Source of the DNA: G963663495 sp963663495
GTDB taxonomy: Bacteria; Bacteroidota; Rhodothermia; Rhodothermales; Bin80
Length of the DNA stretch: 64,000 nt
Assembly (NCBI GenBank): GCA_963663495.1
Contig: OY760427.1
Location: 5,518,001 to 5,582,000 of the forward strand
Direction: 5' to 3'
Below, piece after piece: positions 46,351 through 54,031 of the stretch. A program made the position numbers and the translations under genes. Positions within the stretch are counted from its first letter, which is position 1. Every line of letters begins with the position of its first letter. A model generated the notes under the pieces. That model had not been told where the DNA came from. It saw nothing but the letters and a program-made list of their open reading frames with translations, and made no database searches.

Positions 46351-48566
46351 TGATAGACGGCGCGGACAACGATACAGCCACCTTTCTTCTGACCGTCCCA
46401 ATTCCTGAGCCTCCGGGCGTCAAGGAACTCACTCCCTCTCGTTGGAAAAAGCTAATTTCATGGCTATCCGCCCACAAAATGGAGCCGGGAGCACTCCTAC
46501 GTGACGGTGTCCCTGACAGCTTCGGCGCGAGCGGAATTTCCGCGGAAACGGTACACCAGCTCCTAGATCAGGACCGGATCGAGTCAGCAAGTGATATGCG
46601 GGCGGAATGGTTCAATTCCGGTATCCAGGCTATCTCAATCTACAACCAGGATTACCCTGGAAGACTCAAGCAGCACCTTGCAGGCGGTGCACCTGCCGTA
46701 CTCTTTGTGGCGGGTGACGTGTCCCTATTGCGGGAAGGCGGATTGGCGGTAGTCGGTGCACGAAAGACAACGGACGACAACTATGAGCTTGCGAGATACC
46801 TAGGCAGGTTGGCAGCGAATGAGCATCAGTCCATCGTTTCCGGCCTGGCGGATGGCATTGACACCTGTGCCATGGAGGGTGCGCTGGAGTCGGGTGGATC
46901 GGCGGTCGGTGTGCTTCCTGCAATTACTATCGAAATTACTATCAAACATGCCGATCGCTATCGCGAATTCCTGGAAAACAACACTCTCACGTTGGTCAGC
47001 CCGTTCAGTCCTCTTGGGCGTTGGAGAGGATGGAAGGCCATGGCTCGTAACCGCCACATCTATTGCTTGGCCGACGCGGCGGTAGCCCTAGGCAGCAAGA
47101 ATGGCACAGGAGGGACATGGGCCGGAGCCAAAGAGAACCTCAAGAAGAATTGGGTTCCACTGTGGGTCAAGGAGTCAGACGACCCCAAGTCCGGCTCTGC
47201 AGCCCTGGTAAGATTAGGCGCCAATTGGCTTCCACACGATTTGGAGAATGTTGCCACCCTGCTGCTTGGGCCAGGCTCTAATGACCAACGCCTTGAGCAG
47301 GGCGGAGTGCGGCACCGTGTCGGGAAGGGATTGCAAGGCAGCGAGGACTCTTCCGTGCGCACTGACTCCGAGGCTATTCTGCTATGCACGGCATGGTTTG
47401 GAAGGCTCGACTGCAATCCCCAGCCTTTGTCGGCCGCGGAATGGGAGTCCCTGGCCCGCTGGCTGTTTGCGCGAGGCCTCGCGCCCACTGCTCTCCTGGA
47501 TGATCTTCGGCTATCCGATTTCGCCGCACAGGAAGACCTGCCGGGTTTTTTTGATCGCCTGCCAGGGCTGCTATCCAGAACCATAGGAATCGGATTTGCG
47601 CGGCAACGATGGACGCAGGCGGGAATCTGGCTATTGACCCGGGCGGACTACTCCCGCAGTCTGCGAAAACGATTGCGTCCCATCGCTCCCCCGGTCCTGT
47701 ATTGTTGCGGCGATAAAGACCTCCTTGGCGAAGCGGCACTTCCGTGGGCGGATGAGCAAGATACCTGGCTGGGAGAAAGCAGCGTCATGGACCTTGCGCA
47801 TCATTTGAGACGACCTATCATTTCCACGTTCATAGACGATGCTCAGCGCGAAGACCCTGAACCGGGAATTGGCCGCATAGTCGTTTGCGAAAGCGGCATC
47901 CTGGAGCGCGCTTTATCGCAGAAGTATCGCAGCGCCTTGATGCAAGGTGAATTGCTCCTCATAGGAACGCAGGATCCAGATGCCGGGCCCCGCCATGAGG
48001 ATCGAGCTGGAGCACAAGAGTTGGTGAGACGCCTCTCCATGCCGCTTTCCGAACTCAAAGCCGCCGCGCAGGAATACCAGGAATGGGCACAGGCTCAGCG
48101 TGATACCGCGCCCGAAAACAAGGAAAGTGTCGAGCTGGAGCCCGAGCGCATGCCTAGCAACGACCTCTACCACGCCTTCCTTGGCGCACTGGAAGCATTA
48201 ACGGCAACCGAGCCACTGAATGCCAAACAAATCAACACCCGACTAGGGAACTGTCTGGGACAGGTAAGTAAATGGCTTGGTAGAGGCGTGCAAGAAGGCG
48301 TTATCAAGAAACGGACGAAACCCGCTACACACTACGAGCTAGCCCGGCCCAGAGGATCGAGGATAGATGCAAGCGCAATCCACGACTGCATGTATAATGC
48401 CTTCCTGAACGCATTGCGGGTCCTGACTGAGACTGGCCCACTTCCGGCAGAAGAGATTAGAGAGCTACTTGACATTACCCCAGCACAGTGGAAGGCATGG
48501 CGTACTGAGGGTCTCAAAAAAGGGGACATGACTAGGCGATCAAAGCTTTTCCAGTTCAATAGCTAA
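46347..48566 (+). CDS. DprA-like protein with duplicated domain and two C-terminal winged helices
   Basis: 739 residues from the ATG that overlaps the upstream stop (ATGA); an upstream in-frame ATG at 46260 is less likely. About 25-105: a DprA N-terminal helical region (LTPSRWKKLISWLSAHKMEP). About 107-290: a DprA Rossmann fold with PAVLFVAGDVSLL, LAVVGARKTT, the hallmark VSGLADGIDTCAMEGALESG, and ARNRHIYCLADAAVALGS. About 360-600: a second, degenerate version (LSAAEWESLARWLFARGLAP, APPVLYCCGDKDLLGEAALP) lacking the SGLxxGID motif. About 625-739: two winged-helix-like repeats (YHAFLGALEALTATEPLNAK and YNAFLNALRVLTETGPLPAE). DprA loads RecA on ssDNA in transformation; in ShosTA a DprA homologue acts as antitoxin to a PRTase. 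The coupling to a PRTase-bearing gene points to the latter kind of role. Confidence 0.85.
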   Translation: MMIDGADNDTATFLLTVPIPEPPGVKELTPSRWKKLISWLSAHKMEPGALLRDGVPDSFGASGISAETVHQLLDQDRIESASDMRAEWFNSGIQAISIYNQDYPGRLKQHLAGGAPAVLFVAGDVSLLREGGLAVVGARKTTDDNYELARYLGRLAANEHQSIVSGLADGIDTCAMEGALESGGSAVGVLPAITIEITIKHADRYREFLENNTLTLVSPFSPLGRWRGWKAMARNRHIYCLADAAVALGSKNGTGGTWAGAKENLKKNWVPLWVKESDDPKSGSAALVRLGANWLPHDLENVATLLLGPGSNDQRLEQGGVRHRVGKGLQGSEDSSVRTDSEAILLCTAWFGRLDCNPQPLSAAEWESLARWLFARGLAPTALLDDLRLSDFAAQEDLPGFFDRLPGLLSRTIGIGFARQRWTQAGIWLLTRADYSRSLRKRLRPIAPPVLYCCGDKDLLGEAALPWADEQDTWLGESSVMDLAHHLRRPIISTFIDDAQREDPEPGIGRIVVCESGILERALSQKYRSALMQGELLLIGTQDPDAGPRHEDRAGAQELVRRLSMPLSELKAAAQEYQEWAQAQRDTAPENKESVELEPERMPSNDLYHAFLGALEALTATEPLNAKQINTRLGNCLGQVSKWLGRGVQEGVIKKRTKPATHYELARPRGSRIDASAIHDCMYNAFLNALRVLTETGPLPAEEIRELLDITPAQWKAWRTEGLKKGDMTRRSKLFQFNS

Positions 48567-48706
48567 GTACGCTTTAGAATAAAGCGGTGACGCGTAGCAC
48601 TATGCCGCTTAGTCGCCATGACCGGGCATTCGGGGATTGCCCGGGTTCACTCAGTCATCCCTACGGAAACCAACCCACACACCTATCGTACACCTAGGTT
48701 CTGTCT

Positions 48707-48779
48707 GCCGCGTTCGTCTAGGGGTCCAGGACGCCGGCCTCTCACGCCGGTAACACGGGTTCGAATCCCGTACGCGGTA
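48707..48779 (+). tRNA. tRNA-Glu (anticodon CTC)
   Basis: Cloverleaf by eye: the acceptor stem GCCGCGT pairs with ACGCGGT (first pair G-U). The D arm contains GTCTAGGGGTCCAGGAC, the anticodon stem is CCGGC/GCCGG with loop CTCTCAC giving CTC, and the T arm is ACGGG-TTCGAAT-CCCGT. The CCA end is not encoded; the discriminator is A. The layout matches bacterial tRNA-Glu, including the short variable loop. It lies between the DprA-like gene and the clpP relic; tRNA genes are common integration sites for islands, but no duplicated tRNA end was found here. Confidence 0.95.
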
Positions 48780-49117
48780 CTATTCTCCCTCCGCCGCAGG
48801 AACCTCCTGAGGTTCAAGGAGATTGTCTATCAGTCCGTAGTCCCGGGCCTCCTCAGCACTCAACCAGTAGTCACGATCCGCGTCCTTTGCGATCGTCTCC
48901 AGATCCTTCCCCGAATGCTGGGAAAGGATTTCGTACAAGCGCTTCTTCAGCGAAAGAATCTCCCTCGCCTGAATCTCAATATCTGATGCCTGTCCCCGCG
49001 CACCTCCTAATGGCTGGTGAAGCATATAATGCGCGAGTTGGGAAGGGAAGCGCGATGCCCCGCAGCACCGGCGGTCAAAAGTACACTCCCCAGAGAGGCC
49101 GCTAGCCCTGCCCTGTA
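48780..49117 (-). pseudogene. clpP: ATP-dependent Clp protease proteolytic subunit, 5'-truncated and frameshifted relic
   Basis: The 3' part reads MLHQPLGGARGQASDIEIQA, REILSLKKRLYEILSQHSGK, and DADRDYWLSAEEARDYGLID, typical ClpP with the catalytic His and Asp regions. Upstream of MLHQP the homology moves to another frame: GLAASLGSVLLTAGAAGHRA followed by SLPNSRI, separated by two extra bases (a repeated AT in ATTATATGC near 49027). At 49118 the inverted arm of an IS begins and removes the rest, about 95 residues. The Ser motif region is only partly present. A functional ClpP must come from another locus. Confidence 0.85.
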
Positions 49118-49286
49118 CCCATAAATCATCCATTACGGTTCGATTGTTCGTCAGGTATGGTCAAATATCGCTGGCATGGCTGTCGGAATATCTCGGGTAT
49201 TTCGGCCTAACAGGTATGGTGTGTGACTTGAGGTGAATAATGCCATCCTCTCGTGCGGATACGCGATCTCTTCCTGCGCCGCTTCC
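49118..49286. repeat. 169-bp inverted repeat, left arm
   Basis: Pairs with 51974-52142. Read inward it starts CCCATAAATCATCCAT and ends CTTCCTGCGCCGCTTCC. Differences from the right arm are scattered, with a small cluster of changes near TTTGACCATACC/TTGACCAGAAC. Confidence 0.85.
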
Positions 49287-49302
49287 CTTGGCGCTGCATT
49301 GC

Positions 49303-49470
49303 CTACATCCACGAACCCTCGGCTGCAGTCTCCTGGCGATACTTCTGCCTCCAGTAATTCAACGGCCCGTACGAGATGCCCTGCTCTGTGCAAGACGCCG
49401 CTGCGGACCGGGTCCTTTCGTTATACTGCTCTACCAGCGGAAACATCTCTTCCGCCGTACGTCTGGGCTG
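49303..49470 (-). pseudogene. IS66 TnpA-like relic
   Basis: A minus-strand frame with EEMFPLVEQYNERTRSAAAS followed by CTEQGISYGPLNYWRQKYRQ resembles the small helix-turn-helix protein TnpA of IS66 elements (typically EEM..LVE....SGLS...FC...GIS..T...WR.K). It has no start codon supported by context and ends in a stop right next to the left inverted arm. No TnpB or TnpC accompanies it. Confidence 0.55.
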
Positions 49471-49619
49471 TACCAGGCGGGCGGTCCGGGGTCTGGGTTC
49501 TCACGTCTACGGGTAAGCTCTACAGAACCCGTCACCTAATCAAGATGCAAGTTCACCGCACGCTCACGCAGGTGTAGCCACTGGGGCATAGGCCCACATC
49601 AGGCAGGTTGATATGCCAT

Positions 49620-51914
49620 TTATATGAACCCAGATGAATTCCCGTGCGAACATGCACTCAATTGTTCGTCTCTTACCTCGTATCCCAATGTCATTAGGTG
49701 TAACCTCTCTAGGCCACGCCACATGATCTGGTAACCCACCGGTCCATCACGAGTGCGGTTCTGATAGCCGCCGAGCACCGCTACGATCAGGATAGCAGCT
49801 CCCAAAGTACTGGGCTTCGGCAGCTTTACCCGTGCTGCATATCCATCCAAGAATCGCAGCTCCATCTCCGTGAAAAAGACATCCGCGTCCAGCTCCGGCA
49901 CCTCCCGACCCAATTGCACCAAGGTCATGACGCGCCAGGATATCACACAATACATCGTTATTGCTCGCTGCAGACGCAACGAGGTACGCAGACCCAAACG
50001 CTCTACCTTGCACCCACTCTTGAGCACGCGGAAGAAGTCTTCCACCCGCCACCGCTTGAGATACATGGCCAACACCCGCCGTGCATCCGCTACGCTCCCT
50101 ACCTCCAGGCTGGTCAATAGCATCCACTCCACCGGCAGCGCATCCCCCGGAGGCTCCACCTCCAACACATGCACCCCGTACATCACCACCGGCTCCTGCT
50201 CGTTCTTCGGATCCGGCAACAAGAACCTCCCGTAGCGTACCTCCGCATTGACCATCCGGTAACTGCGACCCTTCCGTGCCTGCTTGCGCGCCGTCACCCG
50301 CTGTATCTCTATCTCCACATTCCCCGGAGCCTTACCACTGCGCATTACCGCAAACAGCTTGCGATCATCCAACAGCTTGCGATCATGCTTCGCTCGTATC
50401 AATACCTCCGCCTTACCCTGTCTGCGCTGCTCGGCAAACATAGCAAAGCTGTCCGCCTCCCGGTCCGCAACACAGATCACCTGCGTCTCGCCGGACAGCT
50501 CCTCCGCCGCCTCGCATATATCCTTGAACCCGTCTATCCACTGCTGCGTCCGCGGAACATGCGGACCCTCCTCCGGATCCTTGAAGCTGCCACGCAACAC
50601 CCCCAACGTCAATCCATCCTCCGTCACCACCAGCGTCGCATGCAACGGCAACCCCAGCGTCTTCGCCGTCGTCTGATTACTCCCTATTACCTCCAAATCC
50701 GTACACGCCGGCCGCGTACTGTACCGCAACTTCGTCGTGTCCTGGATGCATAACACGGTCTCCTGACTACGCATGCGCTCTATCGTACGCCCACGATGCG
50801 GCGCCAATATGTTCTCCGGCGTTACCGTTTTGTCCTTCTTGCTCTCCAATAACCGGTAATGCCCCTTCACCGCCGCGCGGTCCGCATCCGTATGCGCGGT
50901 AATGCTGTGGCCTATCACATCGGCCAACATGGACGTGCTCTTTACCAGTCGCACAGACAACCGCCTGTCTCCCAATGGCGCTCCGCCAAACTCCGTTTCG
51001 GCCCACTGCGCACTGTCAATCCCCTCGTGCGGATCCCTCACCGGACGCAACTCCTCCTCCGGTTCCCCCAAGGTCCCGCGCCATTCTTTGTCCAACTCGT
51101 ATACATACAGCCCCTTGGGATCCTCTTCCTTTGCCTCCTTGTGCCGCTTTCCGCCTGCGGTATGGCCGATCAATACAAAATTGTTCACCTCAAAACACGC
51201 TCCTTCCCCTTGGGGATCCACATACGTTTCGACAACCCAGGCACGGTAACAGTACCGTGCCTGAAAATCATCCGCCAACCGTCTCAATACCTTACCCAGT
51301 ACATGGCTGGCCAAATCCTGACACTGCCCCCGTATCAGAAAACGACTCAAACACACCACACGGTGCAAATGCGCCTTGCGCTGCTCATCACTCCACGCCA
51401 TCCAGTGCTCTCTGGGCGCCAGGCACAACGCCGCCGCCGAAAATCCCACCGCTCCCAGGTAACCATGCGCACTGCCTATCAGATAGCGTACCTGCGCTCC
51501 CACAAATGTGGTCGTACGCCTCGGATGCTCAAAGTGCAGCAACGTGTTCCACACCATACGCTGCTCGTCCGTCTCAACCAACTCAATCGTCAACCCCCGG
51601 ACACCGTGTACCGTGTCCGGTAACGCTATCGGATCCGGTACCCGTTCCTCGCGCCTACGCGGTTCCGCCTTAGCCGCATTACAATTCTCGGGCTTGGGCA
51701 ACACAATCCTCCCCCGGGCCTCCAACTTCGATAAAGCCTGCGCACAGTTGCTCACCTGCGGTTCGCCCCGTGCATCAACAAACCCGAACTCTTCACAGAC
51801 AGCGCGCGCTATCTGCGTGCGAAACCGCCAACGATCGTCGGCAAGAACCCTGTCCAAACGCTCTCCATTGCAGGGAGCGGTGAGCGTTCGTAAGACCTGA
51901 CTTCGTTGAAACAC
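49620..51914 (-). CDS. Transposase with N-terminal DruA (DUF4338) domain and Tn5/IS4-type DDE domain (copy 2)
   Basis: About 764 residues from the GTG at 51914, chosen because the next residues (SQVLRTLTAPC) align with the N-terminus of copy 1 (HQILKTLRAAPC); an ATG at 52007 lies inside the right inverted arm. Domains: a winged-helix-like start, then DUF4338/DruA (VGAQVRYLIGSAHGYLGAVG, REHWMAWSDEQRK, RFLIRGQCQDLASHVLGKVL, RAWVVETYVDPQGEGACFE). The Tn5-type DNA-binding domain (WAETEFGGAPLGDRRLSVRL) and DDE core (VLCIQDTTKLRYS, VICVADREADSFA, YLKRWRVEDFFRVLKSGCKV) follow. Residue identity with copy 1 is only moderate by eye, so these are separate lineages rather than recent duplicates. The frame is intact; it could be active. 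Confidence 0.85.
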   Translation of the reverse strand: MFQRSQVLRTLTAPCNGERLDRVLADDRWRFRTQIARAVCEEFGFVDARGEPQVSNCAQALSKLEARGRIVLPKPENCNAAKAEPRRREERVPDPIALPDTVHGVRGLTIELVETDEQRMVWNTLLHFEHPRRTTTFVGAQVRYLIGSAHGYLGAVGFSAAALCLAPREHWMAWSDEQRKAHLHRVVCLSRFLIRGQCQDLASHVLGKVLRRLADDFQARYCYRAWVVETYVDPQGEGACFEVNNFVLIGHTAGGKRHKEAKEEDPKGLYVYELDKEWRGTLGEPEEELRPVRDPHEGIDSAQWAETEFGGAPLGDRRLSVRLVKSTSMLADVIGHSITAHTDADRAAVKGHYRLLESKKDKTVTPENILAPHRGRTIERMRSQETVLCIQDTTKLRYSTRPACTDLEVIGSNQTTAKTLGLPLHATLVVTEDGLTLGVLRGSFKDPEEGPHVPRTQQWIDGFKDICEAAEELSGETQVICVADREADSFAMFAEQRRQGKAEVLIRAKHDRKLLDDRKLFAVMRSGKAPGNVEIEIQRVTARKQARKGRSYRMVNAEVRYGRFLLPDPKNEQEPVVMYGVHVLEVEPPGDALPVEWMLLTSLEVGSVADARRVLAMYLKRWRVEDFFRVLKSGCKVERLGLRTSLRLQRAITMYCVISWRVMTLVQLGREVPELDADVFFTEMELRFLDGYAARVKLPKPSTLGAAILIVAVLGGYQNRTRDGPVGYQIMWRGLERLHLMTLGYEVRDEQLSACSHGNSSGFI

Positions 51915-51973
51915 GCCGCAACATAAAAAACAAGTAGCGAAAGGCCAAATACCTGAAGTGGTAGAATGGCAGT

Positions 51974-52142
51974 GGAAGCGGCGCAGGAAGAGATCGCGTA
52001 TCCGCACGAGAGGACGGCATTATTCACCTCAAGTCACACACCATACCTGTCAGGTCGAAATACCCGAGATATTCCGACAGCCATGCCAGCGAGAGTTGAC
52101 CAGAACTGACGAACAATCGAACCGTGATGGATGATTTATGGG
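51974..52142. repeat. 169-bp inverted repeat, right arm
   Basis: Inverted partner of 49118-49286. It ends outward with ATGGATGATTTATGGG at 52127-52142, which supplies the only in-frame ATG now available to the MBL gene. Confidence 0.85.
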
Positions 52143-52910
52143 GGAGGGGCAGGGCAAGGAGGCAACATTGGAGTGTCCGTGGGATCGAGCGGCGTGTTTG
52201 TAGTTGACGACCAGTTTGCACCGCTTACCGGGAAGATCCTTGCTGCCATCCGAGACCTTTCCGATGCTCCGATCCGGTTTGTCATCAATACGCATTGGCA
52301 CTCTGACCACACGGGCGGCAACGAAAACATGGGCGCACAAGGCGCACTGATCGTTGCGCATGAGAACGTACGGGCCCGCATGAGTGCAGACCAGTTTATG
52401 GAAGCCTTCGGCAGACGAGTGCCTGCGTCACCCCCAGCAGCCCTCCCCGTGGTCACCTTCCCGCAAAGCTTAACCTTCCACTGGAATGATGACACTATTA
52501 CGGCGATTCATGCTGCAAATGCACACACGGACGGGGATGCCATCGTCCACTTTGCCGAGGCCAACGTCATTCATATGGGCGATACCTACTTCGCCGGGTT
52601 TTATCCCTTTATTGATACAGGCAGCGAGGGCAGCATTGACGGTGCTTCCATGGCACTGGCTCTTGCCGATGAAGATACGCGCATCATTCCCGGGCACGGA
52701 CAGGTTTCAAATCGGGATGAATTGCGGGCGCACCAGGAAATGCTTATGGCGGTGCGGCAGGGCGTTCACGCGTTGATGGATGACGGGCTGACCCGCGAAG
52801 AAGTAGTAGCAGCCAAGCCGACGGCTGATCTGGACGCGACATGGCGTGATGGTTTCATGACGCCTGATATCTTTGTGGGCCTCGTCTACGATTCGCTACA
52901 GTCAGAGTAA
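52131..52910 (+). CDS. MBL-fold metallo-hydrolase, 5' end replaced by IS sequence
   Basis: 260 residues. Metallo-beta-lactamase fold with the metal motif THWHSDHTGGN (HxHxDH), a downstream His in AANAHTDGDAIVHF, the Asp in VIHMGDTYFAGFYPF, and the last His in IIPGHGQV. GQGGNIGVSVGSSGVFVVDD fits the start of the fold. Relatives usually have about 30-40 more N-terminal residues, often including a signal peptide; these are missing because the inverted arm of the IS ends at 52142 and the ATG used (52131) lies in the arm. It may therefore be cytoplasmic or inactive now. It overlaps the end of the convergent dnaJ-like gene by nine bases. The substrate is unknown. Confidence 0.85.
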   Translation: MIYGGGAGQGGNIGVSVGSSGVFVVDDQFAPLTGKILAAIRDLSDAPIRFVINTHWHSDHTGGNENMGAQGALIVAHENVRARMSADQFMEAFGRRVPASPPAALPVVTFPQSLTFHWNDDTITAIHAANAHTDGDAIVHFAEANVIHMGDTYFAGFYPFIDTGSEGSIDGASMALALADEDTRIIPGHGQVSNRDELRAHQEMLMAVRQGVHALMDDGLTREEVVAAKPTADLDATWRDGFMTPDIFVGLVYDSLQSE

Positions 52911-53775
52911 GCCGGCCTCCTCCGCAGCTCTGCGCAGGATTGCGCGCTGACGGGGATTAAGCGCGTCGGGAGGATTGACCTGTACGGTCACGACCAGGTC
53001 GACTGACTTTTCCCGTGTCTGCACGCCGCTGCCGGCGATGCGCAGGCGAGCGCCCGATGCGGTGCCGGGAGGGATCATGAACGCCGCCGCCCTGCCGTAC
53101 GGTGTCTCCAATTGTTGCTCTATCCCAACCATGGACTGGAGGGTACCTATGGTGATGGTCGTGTCGAGATCAAGGCCGCGACGTACAAAATGGTCATCTT
53201 TCCGGACCTTGAACCGGAGGCGGATTCGCTTCCCACTCCGTGACCGCGATCGAATCTCGTATCCGTCAGGTACATTCTTGGGGAGGGTGACGCGGATGCT
53301 CTTTCCTTCGGAGGTCTTGAATGTGCGAGTACCGCCGACCAAGGCCTGCCAGAGCGACAGCGACAACGTGTAGCGCACTTCTTTTGGATTGGCGCCCGCG
53401 CCGCTGGTCAACCAATCGACGAAGCCCGCGGCGGCATCTAGCGCTTGGGCGAAAATATCCGTTGCGGAGGCAGGTTGATCGTCTTCTTCCCCTCTAAAGG
53501 TGTCGTCGGAGCCGTACCGGTAAGAGCGTCCGCTAGAGGATGAGAACTGGCCACCAGCGGAAGCATCATACTGCGCGCAGGGGCGTGTCACGAAGAACCG
53601 CGTAGGCTTCGTGCACGGCCTTGAAACGGTCCGCCGCCTCCGGGTCGTCAGGATTGTGGTCCGGATGGTGCCTCCGCGCCATTTTGTGATACGCATCCTT
53701 GATGGCCTTGGCTGACGCATCAGGCGCAATGCCCAACTCAGCATGATAATCGGGAGTTATATGGCTGAGTGCCAC
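52902..53775 (-). pseudogene. DnaJ/CbpA-like co-chaperone, split by a MITE and a frameshift
   Basis: The J domain is at 53566-53751: DYHAELGIAPDASAKAIKDA, then YHKMARRHHPDHNPDDPEAA with the HPD motif. After EAYAVLRDTP one extra C in a CCCC run (near 53580) shifts the frame; the other frame continues CAQYDASAGG, a Gly/Ser linker and the C-terminal peptide-binding domain (VGGTRTFKTSEGKSIRVTLP, VPDGYEIR). There is no zinc-finger domain, as in CbpA. A 170-bp MITE sits between codon 7 of the original gene (ATG at 53950, MNPSRLPDY) and the J domain. A GTG inside the MITE (53775) gives MALSHITPDYHAEL, so a new start is possible. The MITE end alone might be tolerated; the frameshift, if real, removes the C-terminal domain. 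Confidence 0.85.
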
Positions 53776-53921
53776 GCGTTTTCGCGGGAGTTACTTTTTG
53801 TGCTTTGGTGGTGCGGACAGGATGGCTTTCGCCAGTTGTTCATAATCGGTTCCGGTTTTTCACGAAAAAACCGCAATTAGTTCAACAATTCAACGCGTGG
53901 TCAGTCAGCTATATAACTCCC
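53752..53921. mobile_element. Complete 170-bp MITE with imperfect terminal inverted repeats
   Basis: The left end GGGAGTTATATGGCTGAGTG and right end GGGAGTTATATAGCTGACTG (reverse complement) form imperfect inverted repeats of about 28 bp, the next bases being CACGCG on both. Flanks: 53744-53751 TGATAATC and 53922-53929 CAATAATC, consistent with an 8-bp target duplication (six of eight identical). The interior is non-coding. The insertion interrupts the dnaJ-like gene and lies upstream of accC. It is the only solo copy in this window; diverged relatives abut all three tnpB genes. Confidence 0.85.
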
Positions 53922-54031
53922 CAATAATCAGGGAGACGAGACGGGTTCATGCCCACGTTGCTGTTAGGACTACTATCTTCACCGACGCCATATGTTTGCG
54001 AACGGCGCTTAAGAATGTTGCATCCAGGGTA

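Larger units (their letters stand above)
49118..52142. mobile_element. 3.0-kb element bounded by 169-bp inverted arms, containing a DruA-transposase
   Basis: The left arm 49118-49286 and right arm 51974-52142 are the same length and nearly identical in inverted orientation. Outer tip, read outward: ATGGATGATTTATGGG. The interior holds an IS66 TnpA-like relic and the second DruA-domain transposase. The element lies directly against a clpP relic on one side and the truncated 5' end of an MBL gene on the other. No target duplication was recognised, so a later rearrangement (for example deletion or inversion between two copies) is possible. Whether the arms belong to the DruA-transposase itself is not shown; the other DruA-transposase lacks these arms. 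Confidence 0.7.

Noticed and set aside
43903..48566. RecQ plus DprA considered as ordinary competence/recombination genes
   Set aside because: Not fully excluded, but the PRTase fusion, translational coupling, duplicated DprA and accessory surroundings fit a ShosTA-like locus better. Typical dprA stands alone and is about 370 residues.
48707..49117. Search for a duplicated tRNA-Glu 3' end as an att site
   Set aside because: No second copy of the tRNA 3' end was found in the window by eye, so no integrative island boundary is claimed.
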